Positions 1 to 8,927 are shown, counted from the stretch's first letter. The stretch is 64,000 bases of DNA from DASQZK01 sp963763215 (GCA_963763215.1 CAVXNX010000017.1:310001-374000), one strand, 5' to 3'. A program made the numbers and translations. The notes: generated by a model not told the origin, from the sequence alone.

Positions 1-232
1 CAACCGCCCCTGGAAGCCTGTTATCGCCGGCAAGGAGTTGCTGGACCACTCCATGACCGGCATCGATGAGGATTTCCGGGGTGATGCGTCCGTCACCTTC
101 CCTCCCGATGAGGGAAAAGGAAGCGTTCGCCAGGTCCGCGGGATCCTTCCGGTTATAGAAGGGATGATCTTCACCGAGGAAGACCGGCCACGCATTGGCT
201 GTTCCGTTTATCTGAAGTTCATAGACTGACAT
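1..232 (-). CDS. MBL-fold metallohydrolase, N-terminal fragment
   Basis: Reading in from the right, an ATG at 232 opens a frame that stays open to the left edge, so only the first 77 residues are present. The start is MSVYELQINGTANAWP and the segment ends in ILIDAGHGVVQQLL. The NGTANAWP opening, the FSLIG strand and the LIDAGHG strand resemble the N-terminus of metallo-beta-lactamase-fold hydrolases of the RNase Z / PQQ-B-like type. The metal-binding HxHxDH motif would lie beyond the edge and cannot be checked. Substrate unknown. It precedes no gene in this window on its own strand; Maf lies upstream on the same strand. Confidence 0.6.
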   Translation of the reverse strand, partial: MSVYELQINGTANAWPVFLGEDHPFYNRKDPADLANASFSLIGREGDGRITPEILIDAGHGVVQQLLAGDNRLPGAV

Positions 233-314
233 TCCGTTCAAAGGCATTCATCGTTCAAGGTCTCTCCTGGACGCCGTAACAGACCGTTTGGGCAGAGGCC
301 GGCAAACCCGGGGG

Positions 315-917
315 TCAATCTGCCATTCTGTCCGTGAACTGGTCGAGGGCACGATAAAGGGCCTGCACAGGCAGTCCCATCACATTGAAATAGGATCCCC
401 GGATTTCCTTTATGCCCACATAACCGATCCATTCCTGGATGCCATAGCCTCCGGCTTTATCATATGGCTTAAAACGGTCGATGTAATAAATAAGTTCATC
501 CTTCCCGAGTTCATCGAAGGTCACCTCGCTGTGGGCGCAGAAGGACGTCAGCTGGATTGAACTTCTCAGAGTCACTCCGGTGATGACTTCGTGGGTTTGC
601 CCCTGGAGCCGTTGAAGGATGGCCAGGGCATCGGACCTGTCGGCCGGTTTATGGATGACCTGTTCATCAAACCACACGATGGTATCGGCGGTGATGAGGA
701 TATCGCGGCTGGCCAGTTCGTCCGGATAGGCTTTGGATTTCAGTTCGGAGAGCCAGACGGGGATCTGGAATTTATCCAGCCCGTCGGGCCAGGTTTCATC
801 AACGGTATGGAGATCGGAGGATTCAAAGTCGATCCCGATTTCATGGAGAAGGTGTCTCCTGCGGGGCGATTTCGAAGCCAGGATGATGTGGTAATCTTTC
901 AGTTTTTCCGGCAACAT
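315..917 (-). CDS. maf: Maf family nucleotide pyrophosphatase
   Basis: A 200-residue protein of normal Maf length. Near the N-terminus (residues 14-20) it has the signature ASKSPRR, followed by the conserved acidic and ADT segments (around residue 97, ITADTIVW) and a TGV strand. Family members hydrolyse non-canonical or canonical nucleoside triphosphates (dTTP/UTP and modified bases) to the monophosphate, acting as housecleaning enzymes in the cytoplasm. The C-terminal segment GIQEWIGYVGIKEIRGSYFNVMGLP is typical of the YhdE-type subgroup. It is the last full gene of a minus-strand run after the prenyltransferase, with about 14 bases between them, so co-transcription is likely. Confidence 0.9.
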   Translation of the reverse strand: MLPEKLKDYHIILASKSPRRRHLLHEIGIDFESSDLHTVDETWPDGLDKFQIPVWLSELKSKAYPDELASRDILITADTIVWFDEQVIHKPADRSDALAILQRLQGQTHEVITGVTLRSSIQLTSFCAHSEVTFDELGKDELIYYIDRFKPYDKAGGYGIQEWIGYVGIKEIRGSYFNVMGLPVQALYRALDQFTDRMAD

Positions 918-931
918 GCGAATCGGTGTTT

Positions 932-1906
932 TCAGCTCAGCTGGTTCAGGACGATATACCTCACGAGAAAAGCGTACAGGATCCCCGCCAGCATGATGAT
1001 CTTGGTCAACTGGCTGGCTTTATGGTAATCTTCACGTGTGTCGGCTTTCAGGATCCGTGCAATCAGGACGGATGAAGGGGCCAGGAGGAAGATCAGGAAA
1101 TACCCTCCTGAAAGAAAGTCGGTTTGCGGTCCGCTGAACAGGATGAATTTCAGGATGACCCAAACCAGGCTGGCCATCAGGACGGCGATCAAAGCGACGA
1201 GGATCACCCGGGTATAGCGCATACCGACGATGATCGGCAGGGTGTTCATCCCGAAAGCACTGTCGCCCTCGAAATCTTCGGAATCCTTGATGATTTCCCG
1301 GATCAGGGTGGTGAGAAAGGCAAAGAAGGAGAAGCCGGCAATCCAGTTAAAAATATAGATGAAGCTGGCATGGTGGCTGATCATGACCTGTCCGTAGGCG
1401 CGGTTCAAAAGGGGAATTTCGAAAAGAACGACCAGCAGGGGAACCGAAGCCGTGAGGAAGGAGACCATGAGATTTCCGATCAGAAACTGGCGCTTATAAT
1501 TCGTCGAATAGAACCATAAAAATCCGGAGGCAAACAGGAAAATCAGGGAAAGGCCCGGAACATGGATATAAAATGACAGGTAGATCCCGATCCCGACTCC
1601 GGCAATATTCAGCACAGTATGCAGGAAAATGGCCGTACGCCGTGAGATCTCCTTATCGATAACCACGCGCGAGGGCCGGTTCAGCCGGTCGGTGCGGGTA
1701 TCGAAATAATCATTGATGATATATCCCGCCGCGGCGATAAACACGGTGGAGAGGACCAGCAGCAGAAAATGGAAGCTGTTGAACTGGAGGGTGAAATGGT
1801 TGATCTCCAAAAAGGGGCTGATGATGCACCATCGCATAATATATTGTGTCGCGACGATGATCAGAAGGTTTTGGATCCGTATGAGTTTTAAAAAAGCGCT
1901 GAGCAC
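932..1906 (-). CDS. UbiA-family prenyltransferase
   Basis: An integral membrane protein with about eight to nine hydrophobic segments and the UbiA prenyl-diphosphate motif NDYFDTRTD (first Asp-rich motif, NDxxDxxxD). A second Asp-rich region, REIIKDSEDFEGD, lies in the later half. Bacteroidota homologues beside Maf and KdsC-like genes are usually annotated as geranylgeranylglycerol-phosphate geranylgeranyltransferase-like enzymes, but substrate cannot be read from sequence. I chose a GTG start at 1906 (VLSAFLKLIRIQNLL), which matches where family members begin. An ATG at 1981 is possible and would overlap the upstream phosphatase gene by about 30 bases. Confidence 0.78.
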   Translation of the reverse strand: MLSAFLKLIRIQNLLIIVATQYIMRWCIISPFLEINHFTLQFNSFHFLLLVLSTVFIAAAGYIINDYFDTRTDRLNRPSRVVIDKEISRRTAIFLHTVLNIAGVGIGIYLSFYIHVPGLSLIFLFASGFLWFYSTNYKRQFLIGNLMVSFLTASVPLLVVLFEIPLLNRAYGQVMISHHASFIYIFNWIAGFSFFAFLTTLIREIIKDSEDFEGDSAFGMNTLPIIVGMRYTRVILVALIAVLMASLVWVILKFILFSGPQTDFLSGGYFLIFLLAPSSVLIARILKADTREDYHKASQLTKIIMLAGILYAFLVRYIVLNQLS

Positions 1907-1950
1907 CGGCTGGAGATTTGCGCGAAAGATACGAATTTTCTGCGCATCTC

Positions 1951-2472
1951 TCACCAGCGAAAAGCATCTTCCTCCATCCATTTGCCATGCAATCGCATGA
2001 CCTGTTCGATGATATCCCTCACGCAGCCTTCCCCGCCGGCGCGGTCGGAGATGTAATGGGAAACGGCTTTGATCTCTTCCACCGCATCGCTCGGGCAGGT
2101 TGGGAAACCGACGATCTTCATCACCGGGTAGTCGGGCAGGTCGTCGCCCATATAAAGCACGTTTTCCGGTTTCAGATCATATTTTGAAGTGAAATGTTCG
2201 AAATCCTGGATTTTTTGGTACGAGCCGAGGTAGATGTCGCGGACGCCGAGTTTCCGGAACCGCGCTCTGACGGCTTCCGAATCGCCGCCGGTGATGATGG
2301 CGACAGGATAACCTTTCCGGATGGCATACTGGGTGGCAAAACCGTCTTTGATATGCATGCTCCGCATCAAATCGCCTGAAGGGTGAAGTAGGATTTTACT
2401 GGAGGAATACACACCGTCGACATCAAAAACAAAGGCTCTGACTTTTTGCAAGTCTTCTTTAAAATTACCCAT
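1951..2472 (-). CDS. kdsC: KdsC-type HAD phosphatase (KDO-8-phosphate phosphatase)
   Basis: A 173-residue cap-less HAD phosphatase. Motif I is FVFDVDGV (nucleophile Asp), motif II sits in the IITGGDSE segment, and motif III/IV is YMGDDLPDYPVM. This small C0 form is typical of 3-deoxy-D-manno-octulosonate 8-phosphate phosphatase, which releases KDO for lipopolysaccharide inner core. The conserved IKDG(F/D) loop after motif I (HIKDGFATQYA) supports KdsC over other HADs. The gene overlaps the end of the upstream DUF2520 gene by 8 bases, so translation is probably coupled. Confidence 0.85.
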   Translation of the reverse strand: MGNFKEDLQKVRAFVFDVDGVYSSSKILLHPSGDLMRSMHIKDGFATQYAIRKGYPVAIITGGDSEAVRARFRKLGVRDIYLGSYQKIQDFEHFTSKYDLKPENVLYMGDDLPDYPVMKIVGFPTCPSDAVEEIKAVSHYISDRAGGEGCVRDIIEQVMRLHGKWMEEDAFRW

Positions 2473-3259
2473 TCCTGCTGTTTTTCTGGTGAACGTCTTG
2501 TATGTTCTGACTTATAAAAGTATATATTTTCTGGTAATCGGGATGGCTTTCCAGGGCTTTAATGTGTTTTTGGAGGATACCGGTGTCCCCTCTCACTGCA
2601 GGTCCTGTCTGGAGACCGGCAGGCGGGCCGGACGACAGTTTCAGGATGGTTTCTTCGATCAACGGTTTCAGCAGATCAAACGGGAGGCTTTTCGCTTTCA
2701 GAATGTCCTCGGCGATCGTAAACATGTGGTTGGTGAAATTGCAGGCAAAAACCGCTGCCAGGTGGATCTGCAGAAGCTGCCCCGCGTCTGTGTCGTAAAC
2801 ATGGCGGGAAATTTTTTCAGCAATATCCCGCATGTCTTTCGTAGTGCCGGGATCTGAACCTTCTATAAAAACGGGGATCATATGGAAATCCAGGGCACGA
2901 ACTTTCGAGAAGGTCTGAAGTGGGTAGAAAATCCCATACCTGTCGAATTTTTTCCCGAAAACGCCCATTCCGGTACTCCCCGACGTGTGAAAAATCATCC
3001 GGTCGGTAACGGGAATCCTTTCCAGCACTTCCGGAATGGCATCGTCATTGACCGCAATGATGTAAAAATCGGCGGTGGGATTAATCTCGTTCAGGGAGGT
3101 TGTATAGGGTGAATCGAGCAGACCCGACAGTTCCCGGGTGGGTGCCGTGCTTCTGCCGGCAATCTGCAGGGGTTTGAAACCTGCTGCAGTCAATGCGCCC
3201 GCCAGGTGGAAGGCCACATTGCCAGCACCGATCATGACAAATGATTTCCGCTGATCCAT
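2465..3259 (-). CDS. Rossmann-fold DUF2520 oxidoreductase-like protein
   Basis: A 264-residue protein with an N-terminal Rossmann domain (VMIGAGNVAFHLAGAL, a GxGNxA dinucleotide-binding turn) and a helical C-terminal DUF2520 domain (roughly residues 130-250, including AAVFACNFTNHMFTIAEDIL). This layout resembles pyrroline-5-carboxylate reductase and F420-dependent NADP oxidoreductases, and NAD(P) binding is expected. The substrate is unknown. It sits directly upstream of kdsC with an 8-base overlap, an arrangement often seen in Bacteroidota, so a link to cell-envelope metabolism is possible but unproven. Confidence 0.8.
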   Translation of the reverse strand: MDQRKSFVMIGAGNVAFHLAGALTAAGFKPLQIAGRSTAPTRELSGLLDSPYTTSLNEINPTADFYIIAVNDDAIPEVLERIPVTDRMIFHTSGSTGMGVFGKKFDRYGIFYPLQTFSKVRALDFHMIPVFIEGSDPGTTKDMRDIAEKISRHVYDTDAGQLLQIHLAAVFACNFTNHMFTIAEDILKAKSLPFDLLKPLIEETILKLSSGPPAGLQTGPAVRGDTGILQKHIKALESHPDYQKIYTFISQNIQDVHQKNSRNG

Positions 3260-3293
3260 GATTTCGTCTTATGGAAATGAAAGCCCACAGAAT

Positions 3294-3764
3294 TCAAACA
3301 GTCCTGCCCTTCTCCTTGATCTTAAGCAGGTAATCGCACATCTCGTAGTTTTCCATCTCCTGGTAATGCCTCAGCAGTTCGTTAAAGAACCGTGGGTTGT
3401 TAAATTGGGGATGCGACGGGCCGAAGGTCATTTGGCCGGTCACCGTTTTATTGAAGTAAGGCATTCTCTCGTTTTCCTCGGGTTCTTCCAGCTTTGCTTC
3501 TTCGGGTGCTTCCCCGGCGAACAGGTGAGAATATTTTTCCATGAATTCCGAGATCCGCAATTGCATGGTAATAAAATCATCATTTTCGTCCAGAAGTTCT
3601 TTGTTGAGTGCGTATTTGTATTCGAGTTCCCGGTGACGTTCCCTGGATGACGGATCATTCAGCATCCGGTTGATCTCCTCCTGGTTGGATTGAATCTCCC
3701 GGTTGTTCTCATTAACATGATCCTTGAGGATCCTTAATATTCTATTCACCAGTTTTTCCATCAC
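3294..3764 (-). CDS. Hypothetical protein, helical, charged
   Basis: A 156-residue protein that I do not recognise. It is rich in Glu, Asn, Arg and Lys with few glycine residues, and the first 80 residues look like long amphipathic helices or a coiled coil (NRILRILKDHVNENNREIQ). There is no signal peptide or membrane segment. The central part has an acidic low-complexity patch (EEAKLEEPEENE). The C-terminal half contains aromatic-rich segments (SHPQFNNPRFFNELL). It is followed after 34 bases by the DUF2520 gene on the same strand and could be its operon partner. No function is assigned. Confidence 0.6.
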   Translation of the reverse strand: MMEKLVNRILRILKDHVNENNREIQSNQEEINRMLNDPSSRERHRELEYKYALNKELLDENDDFITMQLRISEFMEKYSHLFAGEAPEEAKLEEPEENERMPYFNKTVTGQMTFGPSHPQFNNPRFFNELLRHYQEMENYEMCDYLLKIKEKGRTV

Positions 3765-3860
3765 GTGTCAGATTTCTCGATCTGATGATCAAAATCCATA
3801 CCACAATATAGACAATAAAAAATCGGGACATCAAATTGTCCGGGTTAAAATTATGTTAAA

Positions 3861-3912
3861 ACAAACAAAAAAACACGCATTCAGACGGAAATATTTTCCT
3901 CCAAATGCGTGT
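3861..3912 (-). terminator. Intrinsic terminator of the etfBA-acd operon
   Basis: On the minus strand an 8-bp stem ACACGCAT/ATGCGTGT, extended inside by GGAAA/TTTCC, is followed immediately by a run of seven T residues (plus-strand A at 3867-3873). It lies about 90 bases after the acyl-CoA dehydrogenase stop codon. This is a good Rho-independent terminator for the acd operon. Confidence 0.75.
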
Positions 3913-4004
3913 GAGTATGGAATTTCGGTGCATTTCCCGGGGTCCGGCGGAGTGAAAGATGACGGGATCAAGGCGTTCCTGATCATCCACCGGAACGAGC
4001 GTGC

Positions 4005-5726
4005 TTATTCGTATTTATAAATTCCGAGGTCCTTCAGCTCCGAATTTCTGATGTAATTGGCCTTCTCGGCATTTTGCGATGCTCCCATTTTGATAAACAT
4101 CTCGGCAGAATTCATAAACTCTTCATTTTCGGCGGTGTCACGAAGAAGAAGGTAACCCATGGTGATGTTTCCGGCCATTTCGACCAGACGGCGGGCATGG
4201 AAATCGAGAAATTCATTGTCTTTGATCTCTTCCACGAACATGAAGGTGGCTTCGTATTCATTGGTCATCTCCACCAGGATTTTCCTGAGGTATTCCAGTT
4301 CCGGGTTGATTTTCATCTCTTCGAACTCGCGGATCCTGGCCAGGTATGCCCCGGTGCTGACGCCACGGATGGCAGCCACGACCTGAAGCTGCGATGTTCC
4401 TTCGTAAATGGAGGTGATCCTGGCGTCCCGGTAGATGCGTTCGATGGGGAAGTCTTTCATAAAGCCAGCTCCACCGTGGATCTGGAGAGCATCGTAGGCA
4501 ATGCTGTTGCAATACTCGCTGGAGAAAAGCTTGAGGAGCGGCGTGAATACATCCGCCAGCCGCTGGTATTTTTTCATCTCCGTCCGTTCGTCGGGTTCGA
4601 GTTTACGCTCTTCAGAAGCGAAGGTATAGGCCTTGTAGATGTCGACATATCGGGCCGTTTCATAAAGAAGGCTCCGCATGGCCTGTGTTCGGGTCTGCAT
4701 ATTCCTGAGCAGCTCGTACACGGCAGGGAATTCGATGATGGCCCGGCCGAACTGGATGCGTTCATTGGCATACTTGAAGGCTTCACGGTAGGCCGCTTCA
4801 GCAATCCCGACCGATTGTGCCCCGATGCCGAGACGCGCCGAATTCATCAGCGACATCACATACTTGATCAGTCCAAGTTTCCTGTCGCCCACCAGGCGCG
4901 CCGGGGCATTGGTGAAAACCATTTCGCAGGTGGGTGATCCCTTGATGCCGAGTTTATTTTCGATCCGGCGGATCTTCACCGCCTTATCTTTCCTGTCGTA
5001 GAGGAAAAGCGATAGGCCCCTTGCATCGGTGGTTCCTTCTTCCGACCGGGCAAGGACCAGGGCGATATCGGCATCCCCATTGGTGATGAACCGTTTGACG
5101 CCGTTCAGGTAATAGATATCCTTGTCGGCGTCGTAGGTGGCGCTGATCTGCTGACCCTTGAGCTGCACCGACTGAAGGTCGGAACCGGCGTCGGGTTCCG
5201 TGAGCACCATGGCTGCGGTCGCTCCTTCGGCAAACTGCGGAAGGTACCGGGCCTTAAGTTCCTCGGAGGCGAATTCGTGAATGGTTTCGGCACAATCCTG
5301 AAGTCCCCAGATATTGGCAAAACCGGCATCTGCACGGCTGACGATCTCGGCAGCCATGACATAGGGAACCATGGGGAAATTCAGTCCTTTGTATTTTCGG
5401 GGAAGGGACATGCCGATCAGTCCGGCTTTGGCAAGAACCTCCTGGTTTTCGCTGGTGCCGCGGGCATAAACCACTTCATTGTTCACGAGCTGCGGTCCTT
5501 CCTTATCAACCGACTCAGCATTGGGGGCGATCACGTTGGCCGTGACATCCCCGATGATATCCAGGATTTTTTCATAGTTGTCCATTGCATCTTCGAAGTC
5601 GACCGGGGCATAATCGTACTGCGAAGCTTCGGAGAAGTTATGTTCTTTCAGCGCCACGATCTTTTTCATCAGGGGATGATGAAGATGAAAGCTGAGGTCT
5701 TTGTTGTCAGTATAATAATTTGCCAT
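4005..5726 (-). CDS. Acyl-CoA dehydrogenase, long form
   Basis: A 573-residue flavoprotein dehydrogenase. The FAD/acyl-CoA domain contains MVLTEPDAGSDLQSV and FITNGD strands. The catalytic-Glu region is RDARITSIYEGTSQLQ, and the IHGGAGFMKDFPIERIYRD segment is the classic ACAD signature. At 573 residues it is about 190 longer than short-chain acyl-CoA dehydrogenases; the extra C-terminal helical part is shared with the long Bacteroidota forms. It would oxidise an acyl-CoA to the enoyl-CoA and pass electrons to the flavoprotein encoded upstream by etfB-etfA, 35 bases away. Chain-length specificity cannot be read. The start ATG is 7 bases after an A/T-rich stretch. Confidence 0.92.
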   Translation of the reverse strand: MANYYTDNKDLSFHLHHPLMKKIVALKEHNFSEASQYDYAPVDFEDAMDNYEKILDIIGDVTANVIAPNAESVDKEGPQLVNNEVVYARGTSENQEVLAKAGLIGMSLPRKYKGLNFPMVPYVMAAEIVSRADAGFANIWGLQDCAETIHEFASEELKARYLPQFAEGATAAMVLTEPDAGSDLQSVQLKGQQISATYDADKDIYYLNGVKRFITNGDADIALVLARSEEGTTDARGLSLFLYDRKDKAVKIRRIENKLGIKGSPTCEMVFTNAPARLVGDRKLGLIKYVMSLMNSARLGIGAQSVGIAEAAYREAFKYANERIQFGRAIIEFPAVYELLRNMQTRTQAMRSLLYETARYVDIYKAYTFASEERKLEPDERTEMKKYQRLADVFTPLLKLFSSEYCNSIAYDALQIHGGAGFMKDFPIERIYRDARITSIYEGTSQLQVVAAIRGVSTGAYLARIREFEEMKINPELEYLRKILVEMTNEYEATFMFVEEIKDNEFLDFHARRLVEMAGNITMGYLLLRDTAENEEFMNSAEMFIKMGASQNAEKANYIRNSELKDLGIYKYE

Positions 5727-5761
5727 TTTTTTTCTTCTTAAACATTAAACATCAGGACCGG

Positions 5762-6782
5762 TTACTTGGAATTTTTCTTGTAGTAACGGATCATTTTCGG
5801 AAGGATATCGGCCACGTCACCGATGATCACATAATCGGCGATCTGGTTGATGGGGGCATTGGGATCGGTGTTGACCGAGATGACCATGGCCGAGTCGGCC
5901 ATACCGGCGCGGTGCTGGATTTGTCCTGAAATTCCGCAGGCGATATAGAGCTTTGGGCGCACGGTGACACCGGTCTGCCCGATCTGCCGGTCATGTTCGA
6001 TAAAGCCCGCATCGACAGCGGCACGTGAACCGCCCACTTCGGCACCGAGCACCTCGGCCAGGTCGTAGAGGAGCTTGAAATTCTCCCTTGAGCCAACGCC
6101 GTAGCCTCCGGCCACGATGATCCCGGCATTTTTGATATTGACCTTCCGTGTTTCCAGGTGCCGTTCGATGATTTTCACGGCCATATCCGCATCGGAGAGA
6201 AGCTTATCGACTTCGATGGTTTTGACTTCACCCTTTCGCGGGGTGGAGAGCGGTTCCCTTTTCATCACCCCTTCCCTGACGGTGGCGAGCTGCGGGCGTG
6301 TATCGGGGTTGATGATGGTGGCCACGATATTACCACCGAAAGCGGGACGGATCTGGTAGAGAAGATTTTTATACTCGGTATCGGTCTTTTTTTCGTAATG
6401 ATCGCCGATTTCCAGGCTCGTGCAGTCGGCCGTCAGCCCCGATTTGAGGGCAGAAGCGATACGCGGGGCGAGGTCACGTCCCACCGAGGTCGCGCCGAAA
6501 AGCCCGATCTGGGGTTTTTCCTTCTCAAACAGGGCCTTGATGACGGTGGTATGGGGCAGGGTGAGAAAAGGGGCGAGCCGTTTATCATCCCCGACATGCA
6601 CAATGTCGGCGCCATAGGAAAAGAGTTCCTGTCTCAATTCCTTTGAGATCCGAGCCGAGTGCAATGGCTTCGACCTTGCATCCCAGCTGGCCGGCCAGCG
6701 ACCTGGCCTTGGTCAGAAGTTCAAGACTGACTTCGGCGACGGTATGATCTTCAATTTCGCAGTAAACGAATATATTATTCAC
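5762..6782 (-). CDS. etfA: Electron transfer flavoprotein alpha subunit (frameshifted)
   Basis: The N-terminal part begins MNNIFVYCEIEDHTVAEVS and is in a different frame from the rest. The body continues KELRQELFSYGADIVHVGD and ends with the FAD-binding signature CGISGQIQHRAGMADS and ISVNTDPNAPI. The frames join near 6640, where one extra G in a GG run would restore IALGSDLKELRQELF. The full locus encodes about 339 residues, a normal EtfA length. EtfA carries FAD and forms a heterodimer with EtfB, taking electrons from acyl-CoA dehydrogenases. It lies between etfB and acd. I consider the frameshift a probable sequence error because both halves are perfectly conserved. Confidence 0.88.
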
Positions 6783-6817
6783 GGTTTTCCTGATTTTAAG
6801 ATTTGACTTGGTGATGT

Positions 6818-7693
6818 TTAACCAATGGTATGGTTGTCGATGAGCTCCTTCATCAGTGTGTCCATTTCGGCATCGCTGTTTGAAAGAACCTTGGATTCCT
6901 TGGCTTTGAAAACGACATTTTCGATCTTTTTCACTTTGGTGGGTGAACCGGAAAGTCCGAGGGCTTTTTCATCCACCTTGATATCGTTTACACTCCATTC
7001 ATCGATTTTCAGGTAAGACCGTGTGGTGTATAATTCCAGGTAGTCTTCGGTGGCTTCCTGCAATTCGGTCACCGTTTTGGCATGTTTGTATTTCATCAGG
7101 AGCCTGGCATTCCTTGGCCGGCAAGGGGGTGCGGAGCTATGGACAGTGATGAGCACGGGTAGGGATGTCGAAACGATTTCAACGCCACGTTCCACCCGGC
7201 GTTTGATCTTCAGTTCGGCAGGTTTGATATCAAGCACTTCCTCTGCGTAAGTCACCTGGGGAATCCCCAGTTTTTCAGCAACCTGCGGACCAACCTGGGC
7301 GGTATCCCCATCGATGGCCTGGCGGCCGGCAAAGAGAATGTCGAAAGGTTCCAGGTTTCGGATGGCCTGGGCCAGTGCGTATGAGGTAGCGAGGGTGTCG
7401 CTGCCGGCGAATTTCCGGTCGGTGAGCAGGTAGCCGTTGTCGGCACCCCGGTATAATCCTTCACGGATCACTTCTGCGGCCCTTCCCGGTCCCATGGTCA
7501 GGATGGTCACCGTCGAACCTTTAACCCGGTCCTTGATCCGCAATGCCTGTTCAAGGGCGTGCAGATCCTCCGGGTTAAAAATAGCCTCCAGCGCGGCCCT
7601 GTTCACGGTTCCGTCTGCTTTCATAGCATCTTTTCCTACGTTTCTCGTGTCGGGAACCTGTTTGGCCAGAACAATGATTTTTAAGCCCTTCAT
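6818..7693 (-). CDS. etfB: Electron transfer flavoprotein beta subunit
   Basis: A 291-residue EtfB. It begins MKGLKIIVLAKQVPDTRNV and has the conserved central motif GRQAIDGDTAQVGPQVAE, which contacts AMP and the flavin region. An adenine-nucleotide alpha-hydrolase-like fold is expected. The C-terminal third holds the recognition loop that docks to partner dehydrogenases. It is the first gene of etfB-etfA-acd with 35 bases to etfA, and a promoter matching the phylum consensus lies 36-65 bases upstream of its start. Together these three genes form an electron-transfer module for acyl-CoA oxidation or related reactions. Confidence 0.92.
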   Translation of the reverse strand: MKGLKIIVLAKQVPDTRNVGKDAMKADGTVNRAALEAIFNPEDLHALEQALRIKDRVKGSTVTILTMGPGRAAEVIREGLYRGADNGYLLTDRKFAGSDTLATSYALAQAIRNLEPFDILFAGRQAIDGDTAQVGPQVAEKLGIPQVTYAEEVLDIKPAELKIKRRVERGVEIVSTSLPVLITVHSSAPPCRPRNARLLMKYKHAKTVTELQEATEDYLELYTTRSYLKIDEWSVNDIKVDEKALGLSGSPTKVKKIENVVFKAKESKVLSNSDAEMDTLMKELIDNHTIG

Positions 7694-7728
7694 AAAAAAG
7701 TTTTTAGTTTTGTTTTTTTGATGGTGGA

Positions 7729-7758
7729 CAAATATACTAAAATATCCTTTGGAGCAAC
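7729..7758 (-). promoter_or_regulatory. Promoter of etfB-etfA-acd
   Basis: On the minus strand a -33 TTG (7757-7755) is followed by 18 bases and a -7 element TATATTTG (7736-7729), matching the Bacteroidota TAnnTTTG consensus exactly. Transcription would begin about 25-30 bases before the etfB start codon. Confidence 0.6.
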
Positions 7759-7870
7759 CTTAGAATGAATTCATATTCAGACCCGGGGAGCGGAAAATTA
7801 GCCGGTTTCCCGAAGCCGGCAATTTCAACAAAGGCGCATGCCACAAAACATAGTGAGAATCAGGGGAATT

Positions 7871-7890
7871 TTGTAAATTTAATTTTACAA
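7871..7890. promoter_or_regulatory. Palindrome ahead of truncated lipoprotein gene
   Basis: TTGTAAA and TTTACAA form perfect 7-base inverted arms around a 6-base A/T spacer, ending 12 bases before the ATG of the lipoprotein gene. It could be an operator, part of a promoter or chance in A/T-rich sequence. Confidence 0.3.
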
Positions 7891-7902
7891 AAACCTGAAA
7901 CC

Positions 7903-8418
7903 ATGAATCCAAAAATTTTTTCAGCCTTCCTTCTTTTTATTTTTTTACTCTCTTCATGCGAGAAGGGAAACGATTCGGACTTCAGAGGACCCGTCTCTCT
8001 CCGTGGAAAAGTACAAAAAGGGCCTTACCTGAGCGGTACTTCCATCCTGGTCAGTGAACTTCACCACAACCTCTCCCAGACCGGCAAAATCTTCACCTCG
8101 CAGATCAAGGATAAGTCCGGGAATTTCGAGATTGGTGATATGAAACTCTCCTCCAAATTCGTAAACCTCCGGGCCGACGGTTTTTATTTCGATGAAGTTA
8201 CAGGAGAAAATTCGGGAGCACAACTGACCCTATATGCCCTTTCGGATGTTTCGGACCGGTCGGCAGTCAATATTAATATTCTGTCCCATCTCGAAAAAGA
8301 CAGGGTGGAATGGCTGGTGGAACACGGCACGGATTTCAGGGAAGCCAAATCCACCGCGCAGGCTGAAATGAGAATTACTTCGATATGCCTCCGGTACGAT
8401 CGAAAACGATCATTGTGA
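7903..8418 (+). CDS. Lipoprotein, apparently truncated
   Basis: The ATG at 7903 gives MNPKIFSAFLLFIFLLSSCEKG, a signal peptide with a clear lipobox (LSSC, Cys about residue 19), so the product should be lipid-anchored. An upstream in-frame start at 7765 would hide the signal and is rejected. The mature part (GPVSLRGKVQKGPYLSG, then SQIKDKSGNFEI and DVSDRSAVNINILSHLEKDRV) resembles the N-terminal part of longer Bacteroidota lipoproteins in which such strands introduce a larger domain. The frame ends abruptly after SICLRYDRKRSL at 171 residues, and nothing related continues before the terminator at 8535. It is therefore probably a 3'-truncated gene. Function unknown. Confidence 0.55.
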   Translation: MNPKIFSAFLLFIFLLSSCEKGNDSDFRGPVSLRGKVQKGPYLSGTSILVSELHHNLSQTGKIFTSQIKDKSGNFEIGDMKLSSKFVNLRADGFYFDEVTGENSGAQLTLYALSDVSDRSAVNINILSHLEKDRVEWLVEHGTDFREAKSTAQAEMRITSICLRYDRKRSL

Positions 8419-8534
8419 GGTGAGGAAGGCGAATCACTCCGTGGTTCCTCAGTCCCTTTCCCCATCCTACCCCGGGAACCCTCAACGCTGAAACCTTTTA
8501 ACTCTCACATCGCGTATTTTCTACTATGCCATAC

Positions 8535-8566
8535 GAAAAAAACCCCGTTTTTCAACGGGGTTTTTC
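8535..8566. terminator. Bidirectional intrinsic terminator
   Basis: AACCCCGT and ACGGGGTT form an 8-bp stem with a short T-rich loop. Runs of A on the left and T on the right make it work on both strands. It separates the plus-strand lipoprotein gene from the minus-strand end of the rpoBC operon. Confidence 0.85.
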
Positions 8567-8591
8567 AATCTATTTGAGTCATGGTAAAAAA

Positions 8592-8915
8592 TCAGGCCTG
8601 GGCTGTCGGTCCGCCAAAATTCATTGGAATAACTGGGCCGCCTGAGCCTTCAACCTTTTTAATAGGTCCGTGAACCGACTCGTACTTGGCGATATTTTCG
8701 CTCAGGGCATTGACGAGCCGTTTGGCGTGCTCAGGGGTCAGGATAATCCTGGATTTGACATCTGCCTTCGGAATTCCGGGCATGATCCGGACGAAATCGA
8801 TAATAAATTCAGCAGCCGAATGGGTAATGACCGCCAGGTTCGAATAGGTTCCCTGGGCCACGTCCTCTTTCAGTTCGATATTAATCTGGTTTTTCTTCTG
8901 ATTATCATCTTCCAT
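8592..8915 (-). CDS. DUF3467 domain protein
   Basis: A 107-residue protein containing the DUF3467 core: QINIELKEDVAQGTYSNLA, then HSAAEFIIDFVRIMPGIPKADVKSRIILTPEHAKRL. It has no signal peptide or membrane segment, and the last 15 residues are a Gly/Pro-rich tail. The role of the family is unknown. In Bacteroidota it commonly sits directly after rpoC, as here (12-base gap). That suggests co-expression with RNA polymerase and possibly a transcription- or ribosome-related job. The bidirectional terminator just past its stop marks the end of the long operon. Confidence 0.88.
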   Translation of the reverse strand: MEDDNQKKNQINIELKEDVAQGTYSNLAVITHSAAEFIIDFVRIMPGIPKADVKSRIILTPEHAKRLVNALSENIAKYESVHGPIKKVEGSGGPVIPMNFGGPTAQA

Positions 8916-8927
8916 GAGAATTTTCTT

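Noticed and set aside
38..229. A plus-strand frame of 63 residues at the left edge
   Set aside because: It lies opposite the MBL-fold hydrolase, which has clear family sequence on the minus strand.
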